Below the pieces are notes generated by a model. It ran no database searches and was not told where the DNA came from. It saw only the letters and a list, made by a program, of their open reading frames with translations. Below are positions 18,003 to 27,000 of a stretch of DNA of 64,000 bases, piece by piece. The position numbers and the translations under genes are program-made. This DNA is from Gymnodinialimonas ceratoperidinii (lineage in GTDB: Bacteria > Pseudomonadota > Alphaproteobacteria > Rhodobacterales > Rhodobacteraceae), in the NCBI RefSeq assembly GCF_019297855.1, contig NZ_CP079194.1, positions 434,001-498,000 on the forward strand. Reading direction: 5' to 3'. The stretch's first letter is position 1. The number at the start of each line of letters is the position of its first letter.

Positions 18003-18017
18003 GTTCACATTTTGTTC
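18003..18017 (-). promoter_or_regulatory. LexA (SOS) box of dnaE2
   Basis: GTTC-ACATTTT-GTTC on the plus strand, that is GAAC-N7-GAAC toward dnaE2. This is an exact match to the alphaproteobacterial LexA direct repeat GTTC-N7-GTTC. It ends 11 bases upstream of the dnaE2 ATG, where bound LexA would block transcription or early elongation. Confidence 0.85.
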
Positions 18018-18075
18018 TGATTTTGGAGTCCCGCGTGCCTGCCTTCCGGCGCGTCATTCGCGGCGTTTTCACAGC

Positions 18076-18131
18076 GGGGGGATGTCATCCCCCCGGACCC
18101 CCCTGACCGTATTTGGGAAAAGATGAAAGAG
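18076..18131 (-). repeat. Dispersed 3'-end element, copy D
   Basis: On the minus strand TTTCATCTTTTCCCAAATAC is followed by GGTCAGGGGGGTCC and a perfect hairpin GGGGGGATG-A-CATCCCCCC (18076-18094). It starts about 35 bases after the tRNA-Arg 3' end, on the same strand as the tRNA. It is of the TTTTC-CAAATAC subtype, as at 48147-48173. Confidence 0.7.
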
Positions 18132-18166
18132 GGAGCCTGGATGGGCGATGGCGCGCAGCGAGATGG

Positions 18167-18243
18167 TGGCGACCCCGGCAGGATTCGAACCTGCAACCTG
18201 CCCCTTAGGAGGGGGCTGCTCTATCCAGTTGAGCCACGGGGCC
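18167..18243 (-). tRNA. tRNA-Arg (anticodon CCT)
   Basis: A 77-nt cloverleaf with encoded CCA. The acceptor stem GGCCCCG pairs with CGGGGTC (one G-T), the D arm is GCTC/GAGC, the anticodon stem is GCCCC/GGGGC with loop CTCCTAA giving anticodon CCT, and the T arm is GCAGG-TTCGAAT-CCTGC. It reads AGG codons. No integrase or attachment duplication is seen beside it. Confidence 0.97.
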
Positions 18244-18319
18244 GTGGGTTTCGTTTTCGGTGATTTCCTCCGCTGCCGCAACCGCTTGCGCAGGGGCGTG
18301 TCCGGGGCGTATCAACAAA

Positions 18320-18333
18320 TGATAGCGCTCACG
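18320..18333. promoter_or_regulatory. Candidate LacI-family operator
   Basis: TGATAGCGCTCACG has the central AGCGCT palindrome and one intact TGATAGCGCT half of the LacI-type operator TGATAGCGCTATCA. It lies 17 bases before the TTG start of the LacI-family gene, which fits autoregulation. The second half-site is imperfect. Confidence 0.4.
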
Positions 18334-18349
18334 ATCGAAGGAAACTCAG

Positions 18350-19387
18350 TTGCGCGGACGTAATCCATTTGATGGCAAGCCGCAGATGACCCTGCGTGAC
18401 GTGGCGGATGCTGCGTCGGTGAGCGAGATGACGGTCAGCCGAGTGCTGCGCAATCGCGGAGACGTCTCGGACAAGACGCGGGAACGGGTGTTCGAGGCGG
18501 CGCGGCGTCTGGGCTATGTGCCCAACAAGATCGCCGGGGCGTTGGCGTCAAACCGGGTGAACCTCGTCGGCGTGGTCATTCCCTCCCTCTCGAACATGGT
18601 GTTTCCCGACGTGCTGCATGGCATCGGCGCGGCTCTGGATGGCACGGAGTTGCAACCCGTCGTTGGCACCTCGCAATACGACCAGCGGCAGGAAGAGAAG
18701 GTCATTTACGAGATGCTGAGCTGGCGTCCGTCGGGGCTGATCGTGGCGGGGTTGGAGCATACTGACGCGGCCCGCGCGATGATGCGCAATGCGGGCGTGC
18801 CCGTGGTCGAGGTCATGGATGTGGATGGCGACCCGGTCGCGGCCGCGGTGGGCATCAGCCATGGGGCCGCGGGACGGGCCATGGCCGAGGAGATCGTGGC
18901 GCGTGGCTACAAGCGGATTGGCTATCTCGGGTCCAGCTCGATCGCCGATGCGCGGGCGCAGAAGCGCTACCGCGGGTTTGAAGAGGGCTTGAAAGAGGCG
19001 GGCGTGGCGCTAACCGATAGCATCTTCTACGAGGGCGCGTCGGGCTTCGGTACCGGCCGCAACATGACCCGAGCGCTGTTAGAGCGGACGCCGGGTTTGG
19101 ATTTTCTTTACTACAACACGGATATGAACGCAGCCGGCGGCCTTTTGTATTGCCTCGAGAAGGGCATGGATATTCCAAACGAGATCGGAATGGCCGGGTT
19201 CAACTCCTTCGAGGTGTTGGATGGTATGCCGATGCGGATCGCGACGATGGACAGCAAGCGCGAGGCCATCGGGCGCCGGGCGGCCGAGATGATGGTGGCC
19301 AACGAACTGACCGAGGAAGTCGTGCGGATGGAGCCGGAGTTCCTTCCCGGTGACACCGTTCGCGCGCGCTTAAGCCACGGGCGTTAA
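18350..19387 (+). CDS. LacI family transcriptional regulator
   Basis: A 345-residue repressor. The N-terminal helix-turn-helix spans about residues 14-33 (TLRDVADAASVSEMTVSRVLRN) with the hinge helix GYVPNKIAGALA. The periplasmic-binding-like sugar domain follows (NLVGVVIPSLSNMVFPDVLHGI, GLIVAGLEHT, RGYKRIGYLGS). The closest named group by eye is the gluconate-type GntR branch, but the ligand is uncertain. The start is TTG at 18350 with AAGGAAA six bases ahead. It stands alone: tRNA-Arg is upstream on the other strand and a convergent LysR gene overlaps its end by 4 bases, so its target genes are not in this window. Confidence 0.92.
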   Translation: MRGRNPFDGKPQMTLRDVADAASVSEMTVSRVLRNRGDVSDKTRERVFEAARRLGYVPNKIAGALASNRVNLVGVVIPSLSNMVFPDVLHGIGAALDGTELQPVVGTSQYDQRQEEKVIYEMLSWRPSGLIVAGLEHTDAARAMMRNAGVPVVEVMDVDGDPVAAAVGISHGAAGRAMAEEIVARGYKRIGYLGSSSIADARAQKRYRGFEEGLKEAGVALTDSIFYEGASGFGTGRNMTRALLERTPGLDFLYYNTDMNAAGGLLYCLEKGMDIPNEIGMAGFNSFEVLDGMPMRIATMDSKREAIGRRAAEMMVANELTEEVVRMEPEFLPGDTVRARLSHGR

Positions 19388-20322
19388 TCGGCGAAAGCTG
19401 GATCCAACCGGCTTGTCAGGCGGAAGATCTGCTCGCGTATCCACATCGCAAGCGGCGCCTTGTCCGCCCTCTTGTGCCAGATGCCGACGATCAGCGCCGG
19501 GTCGATGGGCATGGGCGGCAGGAACACCTGTAGCTCGAAGCTCCGGGCCATGTCGGCGGCCAGTTGCGCCGGGACGAGGGCGATCAGGTCACTCTCGCGC
19601 ACAGCCCGGCAGACGCCTGAGAAGACCGGGACGGTGATGGCCACGTGCCGTTGCCGACCGACCTCGGCCAAGGCAGCGTCGCCCATGGCGGCAGTGTGGC
19701 CTTCCGGTGAAAATAGCACGTGATGCAGGCAGCAGAACACCTCCAGCGGCATGGTCTCGCCCGGGGTGAGGCCGGCGATCTCGGGATTGCCTTTACGCGC
19801 GATCACGTGGAACGCGGACCGGAAGAGCTCCTTTCGGCTGACCCAATCGGGCAGGGGCATATCGGGCAAAAGCGCGATGTCGGCCTTGCGCCTCTCAAGG
19901 CTGGCGACGTGATCCTGCGGGACGAGGTCGACAAGCTGCACGCGCACGCCGGGCGCTTCCTTTTGCAGCAGGTCCGCGAGCGGAGGGATCAACATCTCGG
20001 CGAAGAAATCGACGCCTGCGATCCGGAACGTGCCCACGGCGGTTTTCGGATCGATGAGGGTCGGCGGCGAGAGGAGCGCTTCGATCCGGTCCAGCTCCTC
20101 CCTGAGAGGCACGCGCAATCCGGCGGCGTATTCCGTGGCGACCAGCCGATTGCCTTGACGCACGAACAGCGGGTCGCCCATGGCATAGCGCAACCGTGAG
20201 AGGCTGCCAGAGACGGCGGGTTGCGACAGGCCGAGCCGCTTGGCGGCCTTCACGGTGGAGCCTTCGCAGAGCAGCGCATCCAGAACGCGCAACAGGTTGA
20301 GGTCAAAGGTCGCGAAATTCAT
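19384..20322 (-). CDS. LysR family transcriptional regulator
   Basis: A 312-residue LTTR. The winged HTH is at residues 1-65 (FDLNLLRVLDALLCEGSTVKAAKRLGLSQPAVSGSLSRLR), followed by a substrate-binding domain (FRIAGVDFFAEMLIPPLADLLQKEAPGVRVQL). The AVSGSLSRLR form and FRIAG strand resemble the NodD/PcpR/LinR branch. It is divergent from the GST gene at 20423, the usual arrangement for a regulator and its target. The inverted repeat CTAT-N8-ATAG at 20335-20350 in the shared 100-base region is a possible binding site. Confidence 0.92.
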   Translation of the reverse strand: MNFATFDLNLLRVLDALLCEGSTVKAAKRLGLSQPAVSGSLSRLRYAMGDPLFVRQGNRLVATEYAAGLRVPLREELDRIEALLSPPTLIDPKTAVGTFRIAGVDFFAEMLIPPLADLLQKEAPGVRVQLVDLVPQDHVASLERRKADIALLPDMPLPDWVSRKELFRSAFHVIARKGNPEIAGLTPGETMPLEVFCCLHHVLFSPEGHTAAMGDAALAEVGRQRHVAITVPVFSGVCRAVRESDLIALVPAQLAADMARSFELQVFLPPMPIDPALIVGIWHKRADKAPLAMWIREQIFRLTSRLDPAFAD

Positions 20323-20422
20323 CCTGCCAATAGCCTATATCGAGCCATAGCGTTTGGTCGATACCGGAGTTGAGCGCTAGATTGTCGGGAAACCGCACCG
20401 CATCGACCTTGGAGAGAACGTC

Positions 20423-21223
20423 ATGAGCGCCAAGCATATCGTCTATCACATTCCGGTCTGCCCCTTCTCGCAACGGCTGGAGATCCTGCTGGCGTTGCGC
20501 GGGCGCGAGGACGCGGTGGAATTCCGGGTCGTCGATATCACCAAGCCCCGCGATCCGGCTCTGTTGGAAAAGACCCGCGGCACCACGGCGCTGCCGGTGC
20601 TCGAGACGCCGGATGGAGAGATCATCAAGGAAAGCCTCGTCATCCTCCGTTATCTGGACGAGGTGATCGACGGGCCCGCGTTGCGCCGGAAGGATCCGGC
20701 CGAACATGCGGTCGAATCGATGCTGATCGCCCGCGAGGGGCCGTTCACCATGGCGGGCTATCTCTTCGTCATGAACCAGGATCCTGCGAAGCGTGGCGAA
20801 CATGCGGAGAAGCTTCTGGGGCTCTATCGCGACATTGACGCGTTCCTTGTTCACCACAGCCCCGACGGCCCGTTTCTCTTCGACGATTTCGGGCTGGCGG
20901 AGGCTGTCTTCACACCGATGTTCAAGCGGTTCTGGTTTCTGGATTACTACGAGGATTTCGAGCTGCCTGACACGCCCGAATATCGCCGGGTGAGCCTGTG
21001 GCGACAGGAGTGCATGGCCCATGACGCGACGGATCAGGTCACCAAGGAAGAGATCGTGAAGCTCTATTACGATTACGCCTTGGGCGCGGGGAACGGCGCC
21101 CTGGTGGACGGCCGATCGGTTTCAAGCTTCGCCTTCGAGCCGCATTGGAAAGACAGGCCGTGGCCCCCCCGCGAGAAGTATGAGGGCACGGCCTCGGATG
21201 AAGCCTTGGGCCTCATTTCCTGA
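20423..21223 (+). CDS. Glutathione S-transferase family protein
   Basis: A 266-residue protein with an N-terminal thioredoxin-fold GST domain (HIVYHIPVCPFSQRLEILLALRG, then TTALPVLETPDGEIIKESLVILRYLDE) carrying a CPFS site where omega-type GSTs and glutaredoxins keep their catalytic Cys. The C-terminal helical domain is longer than usual for GSTs, ending FEPHWKDRPWPPREKYEG. The substrate is unknown. It is divergent from, and likely regulated by, the LysR gene at 19384-20322. Confidence 0.87.
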   Translation: MSAKHIVYHIPVCPFSQRLEILLALRGREDAVEFRVVDITKPRDPALLEKTRGTTALPVLETPDGEIIKESLVILRYLDEVIDGPALRRKDPAEHAVESMLIAREGPFTMAGYLFVMNQDPAKRGEHAEKLLGLYRDIDAFLVHHSPDGPFLFDDFGLAEAVFTPMFKRFWFLDYYEDFELPDTPEYRRVSLWRQECMAHDATDQVTKEEIVKLYYDYALGAGNGALVDGRSVSSFAFEPHWKDRPWPPREKYEGTASDEALGLIS

Positions 21224-21235
21224 CGGAGAGCCGTC

Positions 21236-22648
21236 TCAGCACTGGGGCAGGTTCACGGCAAGGCCACCCATCGAGGTTTCCTTGTACTTGGTGTTCATGT
21301 CGATGCCGGTCTGGCGCATCGCCTCGATGCAATTGTCGAGCGGCATGTAATGCGTGCCGTCGCCGCGCAGCGCGAGCGAAGCGGCCGAGACGGCCTTGAT
21401 CGCCCCCAGGCCGTTGCGTTCGATGCAGGGCACCTGAACGAGGCCCGCGACCGGGTCGCAGGTCATGCCCATGTGATGCTCCAGCGCGATTTCCGCCGCG
21501 TTCTCGATCTGCGCATTGGTCCCGCCAAGCGCGGCACAGAGGCCTGCGGCGGCCATGGCCGAAGCGCTGCCGACCTCGCCTTGGCAGCCGACCTCCGCGC
21601 CGGAGATCGAGGCGTTGTGCTTGATCAACCCGCCGATGGCGGCGGAGGTCATCATGAAATCACGCAGACCGTCCTCGGTCGCGCCGATGCAATGATCGCG
21701 GTAGTAGCGCAGCACGGCGGGCACGACACCGGCGGCGCCATTGGTGGGCGAGGTCACGACCCGGCCCCCGGCGGCGTTTTCCTCGTTCACCGCCATCGCA
21801 TAGACCGAGAGCCAGTCATTCGCGACGTGCGGCTGGGCCTGATTGGTGCCGGCTTCGGCTTTCAACTGATCGAAGATATGCTTGGCGCGGCGCTTCACGG
21901 CCAGACCGCCGGGCAGTTCGCCCTCCATCCGCAGGCCGCGATCGATGCAATCGTTCATCGCGGTCCAAATGGCGTCAACGCGGTTGCGCACCTCCGCGCG
22001 GGACGACAGGGCGCTTTCGTTTTCCCATTTCATCTGGGCGATGGTCTTGCCGGAGGACTCGCCCATCTTCAGCATTTCAGCGGCAGAGCCGAAGGGATGG
22101 GGGAAGCCCGCGCTTTGCGCCTCGGCATGGAGGGCATCGGGCCCATCGCCGGCGGCGTTCAGCTCTTTCTCGGTCACGACGAAGCCGCCGCCGATCGAAT
22201 AATAGGTCTCCTCCAGGTAGAGGTTCCCTTGGGTGTCAAAGGCGCGCAGCACCATGCCGTTGGCGTGGCCGGGCAGCGTCACGTCGTAGTCAAACACCAG
22301 ATCGCTGTCGGGGGCGAACTTGAGGGGGCCAAGGCCCTCCGGGTTGACGATGCCCGAGGCGCGGATTTCGGCCTCAAGCTGTTCTGCCCGGTCGGGATCA
22401 AGCGTCGCAGGCTCGAACCCGGCGAACCCGAGGATCACCGCGCGGTCCGTCGCATGGCCCTTGCCGGTGAAGGCAAGCGAGCCGTGGAGCGAGCAGCCCA
22501 GACCGCCAAGCTCGCCGGCGCCGGGCTCCTTTTCGCGCCCTGAGCGCAGGTCGTCGAGAAAGCGCGCGGCAGCCGTCATCGGGCCCATCGTGTGCGAGGA
22601 CGAGGGGCCGATACCCACCTTGAAGATGTCGAAGATACTTAAAAACAT
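21236..22648 (-). CDS. sdaA: L-serine ammonia-lyase (L-serine dehydratase)
   Basis: A 470-residue single-chain type I serine dehydratase that converts serine to pyruvate and ammonia. The beta domain starts [24 protein letters not shown], and the alpha domain carries cysteines of the oxygen-labile 4Fe-4S cluster ([26 protein letters not shown] and the near-terminal DNCIEAM). The C-terminus [19 protein letters not shown] is the conserved tail whose last Cys serves as a cluster ligand in resting enzyme. It is convergent with the GST gene (12 bases between stops). Confidence 0.97.
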   Translation of the reverse strand: MFLSIFDIFKVGIGPSSSHTMGPMTAAARFLDDLRSGREKEPGAGELGGLGCSLHGSLAFTGKGHATDRAVILGFAGFEPATLDPDRAEQLEAEIRASGIVNPEGLGPLKFAPDSDLVFDYDVTLPGHANGMVLRAFDTQGNLYLEETYYSIGGGFVVTEKELNAAGDGPDALHAEAQSAGFPHPFGSAAEMLKMGESSGKTIAQMKWENESALSSRAEVRNRVDAIWTAMNDCIDRGLRMEGELPGGLAVKRRAKHIFDQLKAEAGTNQAQPHVANDWLSVYAMAVNEENAAGGRVVTSPTNGAAGVVPAVLRYYRDHCIGATEDGLRDFMMTSAAIGGLIKHNASISGAEVGCQGEVGSASAMAAAGLCAALGGTNAQIENAAEIALEHHMGMTCDPVAGLVQVPCIERNGLGAIKAVSAASLALRGDGTHYMPLDNCIEAMRQTGIDMNTKYKETSMGGLAVNLPQC

Positions 22649-22887
22649 GGCTTCAACTAGCTCGCTTCCAGCGATTCCCTAAGAGCGTCAACGACGTGCT
22701 ACAGATGAATTGCGACCCCTTAAAGGGCAGCAGAAATATCACCGCCGCGCAAAGCTGCGGAACACATGTGGACTTCTCGCGTTGAACCCTCAGCCGACCG
22801 CGCCCGCGACCTTCGGCCGGCTCTCCCGATCATCGGGCGCGCGGGCTTCACGGAAATGGCAGGACAGCACTTTCTCACGGGCAATTG
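22649..22887. other. Intergenic region between sdaA and the lipid cluster
   Basis: Divergent promoter region. I see no gene with convincing codon use: the only frame of note, about 62 codons from 22710, starts with TTG, has no Shine-Dalgarno site and looks like random Arg/Pro-rich sequence. The ECF-type promoter of the downstream cluster starts at 22888. Confidence 0.5.
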
Positions 22888-22917
22888 TGATCCGGTAGCC
22901 TCGGGGCGCCGTATCAG
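22888..22917 (+). promoter_or_regulatory. Candidate ECF-sigma (RpoE/ChrR-type) promoter
   Basis: TGATCC at 22888-22893, an 18-base spacer, then TATCAG at 22912-22917, about 25 bases before the flavoprotein start. The -35 equals the TGATC(C) element of RpoE-ChrR (ECF11) promoters that drive the singlet-oxygen response in Rhodobacter. The -10 departs from the usual TAAG-like form. The families of the genes behind it support the reading. Confidence 0.5.
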
Positions 22918-22942
22918 GATTACCTAACCTGCCGGAGTACCA

Positions 22943-24223
22943 ATGTTAATTGACGCCCGCCCGATTGCCCCCCAACGCATTGCCGTGATCGGGGGCGGTA
23001 TTTCCGGCCTTTCCGCGGCCTATCTGCTCGCCCCGCACCACGCGGTGACTGTCTTCGAGGCCGCTCCCCGTCTGGGTGGGCACGCGCGGACGATTACCGC
23101 AGGGCTACGCGGCGATCAGCCGGTCGATACCGGCTTCATCGTGTTCAACTATGCCAACTATCCGCATCTGACGCGGATGTTCCACGACCTCGACGTGCCG
23201 GTAGAGCGCAGTGACATGAGTTTTGGCGCGTCGATCAACGGGGGCGAGATCGAATATGCGCTCCGCAATCTGAGGGCGATGACGGCACAGCGCCGCAACC
23301 TGCTGCGCCCGGGCTTCGTGCGAATGGTGCGTGACATCCTGCGCTTCAATGGAAAGGCCGAGGCACTCGCCAAGGACGACGGCGCGACCATTGGTGACCT
23401 GATGGCGGACCTGAACTTGGGCGAGTGGTTCCAGCGCTATTATTTGATGCCGCTGTGCGGTGCGATCTGGTCCACGCCGCCCTCGGAAATCCGCGCCTTT
23501 CCGGCTCGGGCTCTGCTGCAGTTCTTCCGCAACCACGCGCTGCTCAGCGCGTCGGGCACCCACCAATGGTGGACCGTTGACGGCGGCAGCATCGAATACA
23601 TCCAACGGTTGGAGCGTCACCTGCTGGGACGCGGCGTCGCGATCCGAACGGCCTCTCCCATCCAGAGCGTCACCCGCACGGGTACCCAAAGCACGGTTTT
23701 TCCTGCCGCTGGCGCGCCAGAGGTATTCGACCACGTGATTTTTGCCTGCCATTCCGATCAGGCGCTGCGATTGCTGGCGCAACCGACGCCGCAGGAAAAA
23801 GCCGCCCTTTCCGCGATCCGGTTTCAGAACAACGAAATGATCCTGCACCGCGACGCGGCGCAGATGCCGAAGCGCCGGGCCGTATGGTCCAGCTGGGTCT
23901 ACAAGGCGGATACGACTCGGCCCGAACCGGCAATTGGCGTAACCTATTGGATGAATCGATTGCAGAATATTCCGGAGAGCGACCCCCTCTTCGTGTCGCT
24001 GAACCCGTCAACCGAGGTGCCTGCGCATTTGATCTACGACCAGACGACATTCCGCCATCCGGTGTTCGATGGCGCTGCCCTGAAGGCGCAGACGCAGCTG
24101 ACCGAGATGCAGGGGCAGAACAACACGTGGTTTGCGGGCGCCTACACGCGCCACGGCTTCCACGAGGACGGTTTCGCCAGCGCGGCGCGCATCGCCCGCT
24201 TGATGGAGCGGCAGACAGCATGA
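22943..24223 (+). CDS. FAD-dependent oxidoreductase (amine-oxidase/desaturase-like)
   Basis: A 426-residue flavoprotein. The N-terminal Rossmann dinucleotide motif IAVIGGGISGLSAAYLLA (glycines near residues 17-22) is followed by RLGGHARTI. The C-terminal part (NTWFAGAYTRHGFHEDGFASAARIARLM) is typical of the 'NAD/FAD-binding protein' that pairs with DUF1365 and cyclopropane synthase. A Rhodobacter sphaeroides homolog type in the RpoE-ChrR regulon was, as I recall, named UfaD and acts in furan fatty acid synthesis as a fatty-acyl desaturase; that transfer of function is an inference. It is first in a five-gene cluster and overlaps the next gene by 4 bases (ATGA). Confidence 0.85.
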   Translation: MLIDARPIAPQRIAVIGGGISGLSAAYLLAPHHAVTVFEAAPRLGGHARTITAGLRGDQPVDTGFIVFNYANYPHLTRMFHDLDVPVERSDMSFGASINGGEIEYALRNLRAMTAQRRNLLRPGFVRMVRDILRFNGKAEALAKDDGATIGDLMADLNLGEWFQRYYLMPLCGAIWSTPPSEIRAFPARALLQFFRNHALLSASGTHQWWTVDGGSIEYIQRLERHLLGRGVAIRTASPIQSVTRTGTQSTVFPAAGAPEVFDHVIFACHSDQALRLLAQPTPQEKAALSAIRFQNNEMILHRDAAQMPKRRAVWSSWVYKADTTRPEPAIGVTYWMNRLQNIPESDPLFVSLNPSTEVPAHLIYDQTTFRHPVFDGAALKAQTQLTEMQGQNNTWFAGAYTRHGFHEDGFASAARIARLMERQTA

Positions 24224-24975
24224 CGCACAGGCCCGAGCATATCGCGGGTGCCACGATGCACAGGCGCAAGGGAGAGATCCGGCACATGTTTCGCTACGGC
24301 GTCGACTACGTGCTGATCGATCCCGAAGCCTCGGCGCCGGGGCCGCTTCTGTTCTCGCGCAATCGGTTCAACCTGTTTTCGGTGCACGATGCCGACCACG
24401 GCGGGCCGCTCACGGACGAACGTGGTCCCGTCTGGGCCCGGCAGGTGCTTGCGGATCACGGCCTGGGTGACCGACCGGTGCAGTTGCGTCTTCTCACACA
24501 GCCGCGGTTTCTGGGCTACGTCTTCAACCCAGTGAGCTTCTGGCTGGTCCTAGAGGGCGACACCCTGATCGCGGTCATCGCCGAAGTGTCCACGCCCTTT
24601 GGTGACCGCCATTCCTACCTCTGCCACACGCCGGGCTTTGGCCCGATCGAGCGGGAGACGCGGATACACGCGCCGAAATCGCTGCATGTGTCGCCGTTCC
24701 AGGAGGTCAAAGGCAGCTACGCCTTCACCTTCGACATTCAGGACACGGTGATCGACATTCGTATCCTGCACAGCAATGGTGACGAGGGTGTTCTCGCCAC
24801 GCTCACCGGGCCGCGCGCGCCGTTGACGAACGCCGGTATCCTCGGCGCCAGCCTGCGGCGGCCCCTAGGCGCTATCCGAACCATCGCGCTGATCTACTGG
24901 CAGGCTCTGCGCCTGAAGCTGAAGGGGGCGACCTATCGCACCCGACCGACCCCACCGAAGACCGAGGTGACCTGA
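24220..24975 (+). CDS. DUF1365 domain-containing protein
   Basis: A 251-residue member of DUF1365: GATMHRRKGEIRHMFRYGVDYVLID at the start, LLTQPRFLGYVFNPVSFWLVL in the middle and IYWQALRLKLKGATY at the end. The biochemical role is unknown. The family nearly always lies between an FAD amine-oxidase-like gene and a cyclopropane-fatty-acid synthase gene, so a part in fatty acyl modification of membrane lipids is likely. It starts inside the stop of the flavoprotein gene (ATGA) and its stop shares one base with the next start (TGATG). Confidence 0.9.
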   Translation: MTHRPEHIAGATMHRRKGEIRHMFRYGVDYVLIDPEASAPGPLLFSRNRFNLFSVHDADHGGPLTDERGPVWARQVLADHGLGDRPVQLRLLTQPRFLGYVFNPVSFWLVLEGDTLIAVIAEVSTPFGDRHSYLCHTPGFGPIERETRIHAPKSLHVSPFQEVKGSYAFTFDIQDTVIDIRILHSNGDEGVLATLTGPRAPLTNAGILGASLRRPLGAIRTIALIYWQALRLKLKGATYRTRPTPPKTEVT

Positions 24976-26138
24976 TGTTTTTCCTGACCAAACGCGTAAA
25001 GCATGATTTTCTGGATAGCTGCGCCCGGATCGACCGCGGCAGCCTCCGCCTGCGCACGCCCGAGGGCGAGGTGCATGATTTCGGGCAGGGCAGCCCGAAG
25101 GCCGAGATGACGCTGCACGATTGGTCCGTGATCACCGCGATTGCCGCGCGCGGCGATATCGGGCTTGGCGAAACCTACGTGGCGGGCCTGTGGGACACGC
25201 CCTCGATCTCGGACCTCACGGAGGTCGCGATGTACAATCAGGACCAGCTCGAGGATTACGCCTTCCCGGGGTTCTGGAACAACCTGAAGTTCCGCGCCGT
25301 GCACCGCCTGATGCGGGCCAATTCCCCGCGCGGGGCGGGCCGGAACATCCGCGCCCATTACGACGTGGGCAACGAGTTCTACCAACTGTGGCTCGACGAG
25401 AGCATGACCTATTCCTCCGCCATGTTCGCGCCCGGCGACGATGACCTCGGCCGTGCACAAGAGCGCAAGTATGACCGGATCCTGAACCGGTTGGCAGACG
25501 GCGAGCGGGTGCTGGAGATCGGCTGCGGCTGGGGCGGCTTCGCCGAGCGCGCGGCCGATGCGGGCCGGGTCGTCACCGGCCTCACCATCTCCCCGAGCCA
25601 GAAGGGCTATGCCGATGCCCGCCTCGACGGTCGCGCCGAAATCCGCCTGCAGGACTATCGGGAGTGCACCGGCACATACGACAATATCGTGTCCATCGAG
25701 ATGATCGAAGCCGTGGGGCAGGATTACTGGCCCACGTATTTCTCCACCCTCAAGGCGCGACTGTCCGAGCAGGGACGGGCGGTTGTTCAGGCGATCACCG
25801 TGCCCGACGCCTACTTCGAGACCTATCGCAAGAGCTCGGACTATATCCGTCACTACACCTTCCCGGGGGGCATGCTCCTGTCCAAGGCCGTGATCGCTGA
25901 TCAGGCCAAGCGCGCCGGGCTGGTGATCAAGGATACCCACGCCTTCGGAGTTGACTACGCGCGGACCTGCGCCATGTGGCAGGACAGATTGGACGCGCAG
26001 GCCGACCGGATCAGGAAGCTGGGGTACAACGACGCCTTCTTGCGAAACTGGCGCTACTACCTCGGCGTTTGCGCTGGCTCCTTCGCCGTCCACCACACCG
26101 ATGTAGTGCAAGTGGAGTTGGCCCATGCAGAGACCTGA
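24975..26138 (+). CDS. Cyclopropane-fatty-acyl-phospholipid synthase family methyltransferase
   Basis: A 387-residue SAM-dependent methyltransferase of the CFA synthase family. Visible motifs: HYDVGNEFYQLWLDESMTYSSAMF, the SAM site VLEIGCGWGGFAERAA near residue 180, VSIEMIEAVGQDYWPTYF and YIRHYTFPGGMLLSK, and HAFGVDYARTCAMW near the end. CFA synthases add a methylene to a phospholipid cis double bond; relatives in Rhodobacter (UfaM type) methylate acyl chains on the way to furan fatty acids. Which reaction occurs here cannot be read from sequence. It overlaps the SDR gene by 14 bases. Confidence 0.93.
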   Translation: MFFLTKRVKHDFLDSCARIDRGSLRLRTPEGEVHDFGQGSPKAEMTLHDWSVITAIAARGDIGLGETYVAGLWDTPSISDLTEVAMYNQDQLEDYAFPGFWNNLKFRAVHRLMRANSPRGAGRNIRAHYDVGNEFYQLWLDESMTYSSAMFAPGDDDLGRAQERKYDRILNRLADGERVLEIGCGWGGFAERAADAGRVVTGLTISPSQKGYADARLDGRAEIRLQDYRECTGTYDNIVSIEMIEAVGQDYWPTYFSTLKARLSEQGRAVVQAITVPDAYFETYRKSSDYIRHYTFPGGMLLSKAVIADQAKRAGLVIKDTHAFGVDYARTCAMWQDRLDAQADRIRKLGYNDAFLRNWRYYLGVCAGSFAVHHTDVVQVELAHAET

Positions 26139-26865
26139 AACAATCTGGATCATTGGCGCAAGCGACGGGATCGGCGCGGCCTTGGCCCGCGAGTGGTCCA
26201 AGAGGGGCGTCCGCCTGATCCTGTCCGCACGCCGATCCGAGCCGCTGGAAGAGCTCGCGGCCAGCCTCGGACCGGATCACATCGCGCTGCCGCTGGACGT
26301 GAGTGACCGCAAATCGCTGGATGAAGCGGCACAGAAAATCTCCAACCATGTGCCGCTGGACCGCGTGGTGCATCTCGCGGCGATGTATGACCCCGGCAAG
26401 GTCATGGATATTGACCCCGAATCTGCCGCCAAGCTTGTCACGGTCAACCTGACCGGCACCCTGAACGTCGCGCAGGTTGCCACACCCCTGCTGAAAGAGG
26501 GCGGGCAACTGGCGCTTTGCGGCTCCATCGCGGGCTACATCGGGCTGCCGCAGGGGCAAATCTACTCGGCCACCAAGGCCGCCGTGATCAACTTTACCGA
26601 GTCGTTGCGGGTGGAACTCGCCAACAGCCGTGACGTGCGCCTGATCAACCCGGGATTCGTCGACACGCGCATGACGCAGCGCAACGATTTCGACATGCCC
26701 GCCATGGTCACCCCCGAAGTCGCGGCGCGCGCCATCGTCGATGGGCTGCACTCGAACGCGTTCGAGATCCATTTCCCGCGTCGCCTGACCTACGCGCTGA
26801 AGCTTCTCAGCATCCTGCCCTATTGGGCGGCGCTACCGCTCACCCGCCGTCTGACCAGCGGTTGA
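26125..26865 (+). CDS. Short-chain dehydrogenase/reductase
   Basis: A 246-residue classical SDR: the cofactor motif GASDGIGAALARE close to the N-terminus, LCGSIAGYIG supplying the catalytic Ser, and Tyr147-x3-Lys151 in YSATKAAV. The substrate is unknown. The late segment FEIHFPRRLTYALKLLSILPY could contact the membrane, which would suit a lipid-derived aldehyde, alcohol or ketone. Its start lies inside the cyclopropane-synthase-like gene, so it belongs to the same lipid cluster. Confidence 0.9.
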   Translation: MQRPETIWIIGASDGIGAALAREWSKRGVRLILSARRSEPLEELAASLGPDHIALPLDVSDRKSLDEAAQKISNHVPLDRVVHLAAMYDPGKVMDIDPESAAKLVTVNLTGTLNVAQVATPLLKEGGQLALCGSIAGYIGLPQGQIYSATKAAVINFTESLRVELANSRDVRLINPGFVDTRMTQRNDFDMPAMVTPEVAARAIVDGLHSNAFEIHFPRRLTYALKLLSILPYWAALPLTRRLTSG

Positions 26866-27000
26866 GCTCTGCTTGAACCTGCGTGTCGGGAGCATCGCCC
26901 ACGCACGCATAATGACCGACCCCGCATCGCCTCCTCGGGCGGTGTGCTCTGACCCCTTGCGCCGTTCCCTGTGCGCCTGCCTCAACGAAATGGAAGCCCC

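Noticed and set aside
18167..18243. tRNA-Arg as an integration site of a genomic island
   Set aside because: No integrase, no direct repeat of the tRNA 3' end and only ordinary chromosomal genes on both sides.
22710..22898. 62-codon frame before the lipid cluster
   Set aside because: It begins with TTG, lacks an RBS, is rich in Arg, Ser and Pro and runs across the candidate promoter.
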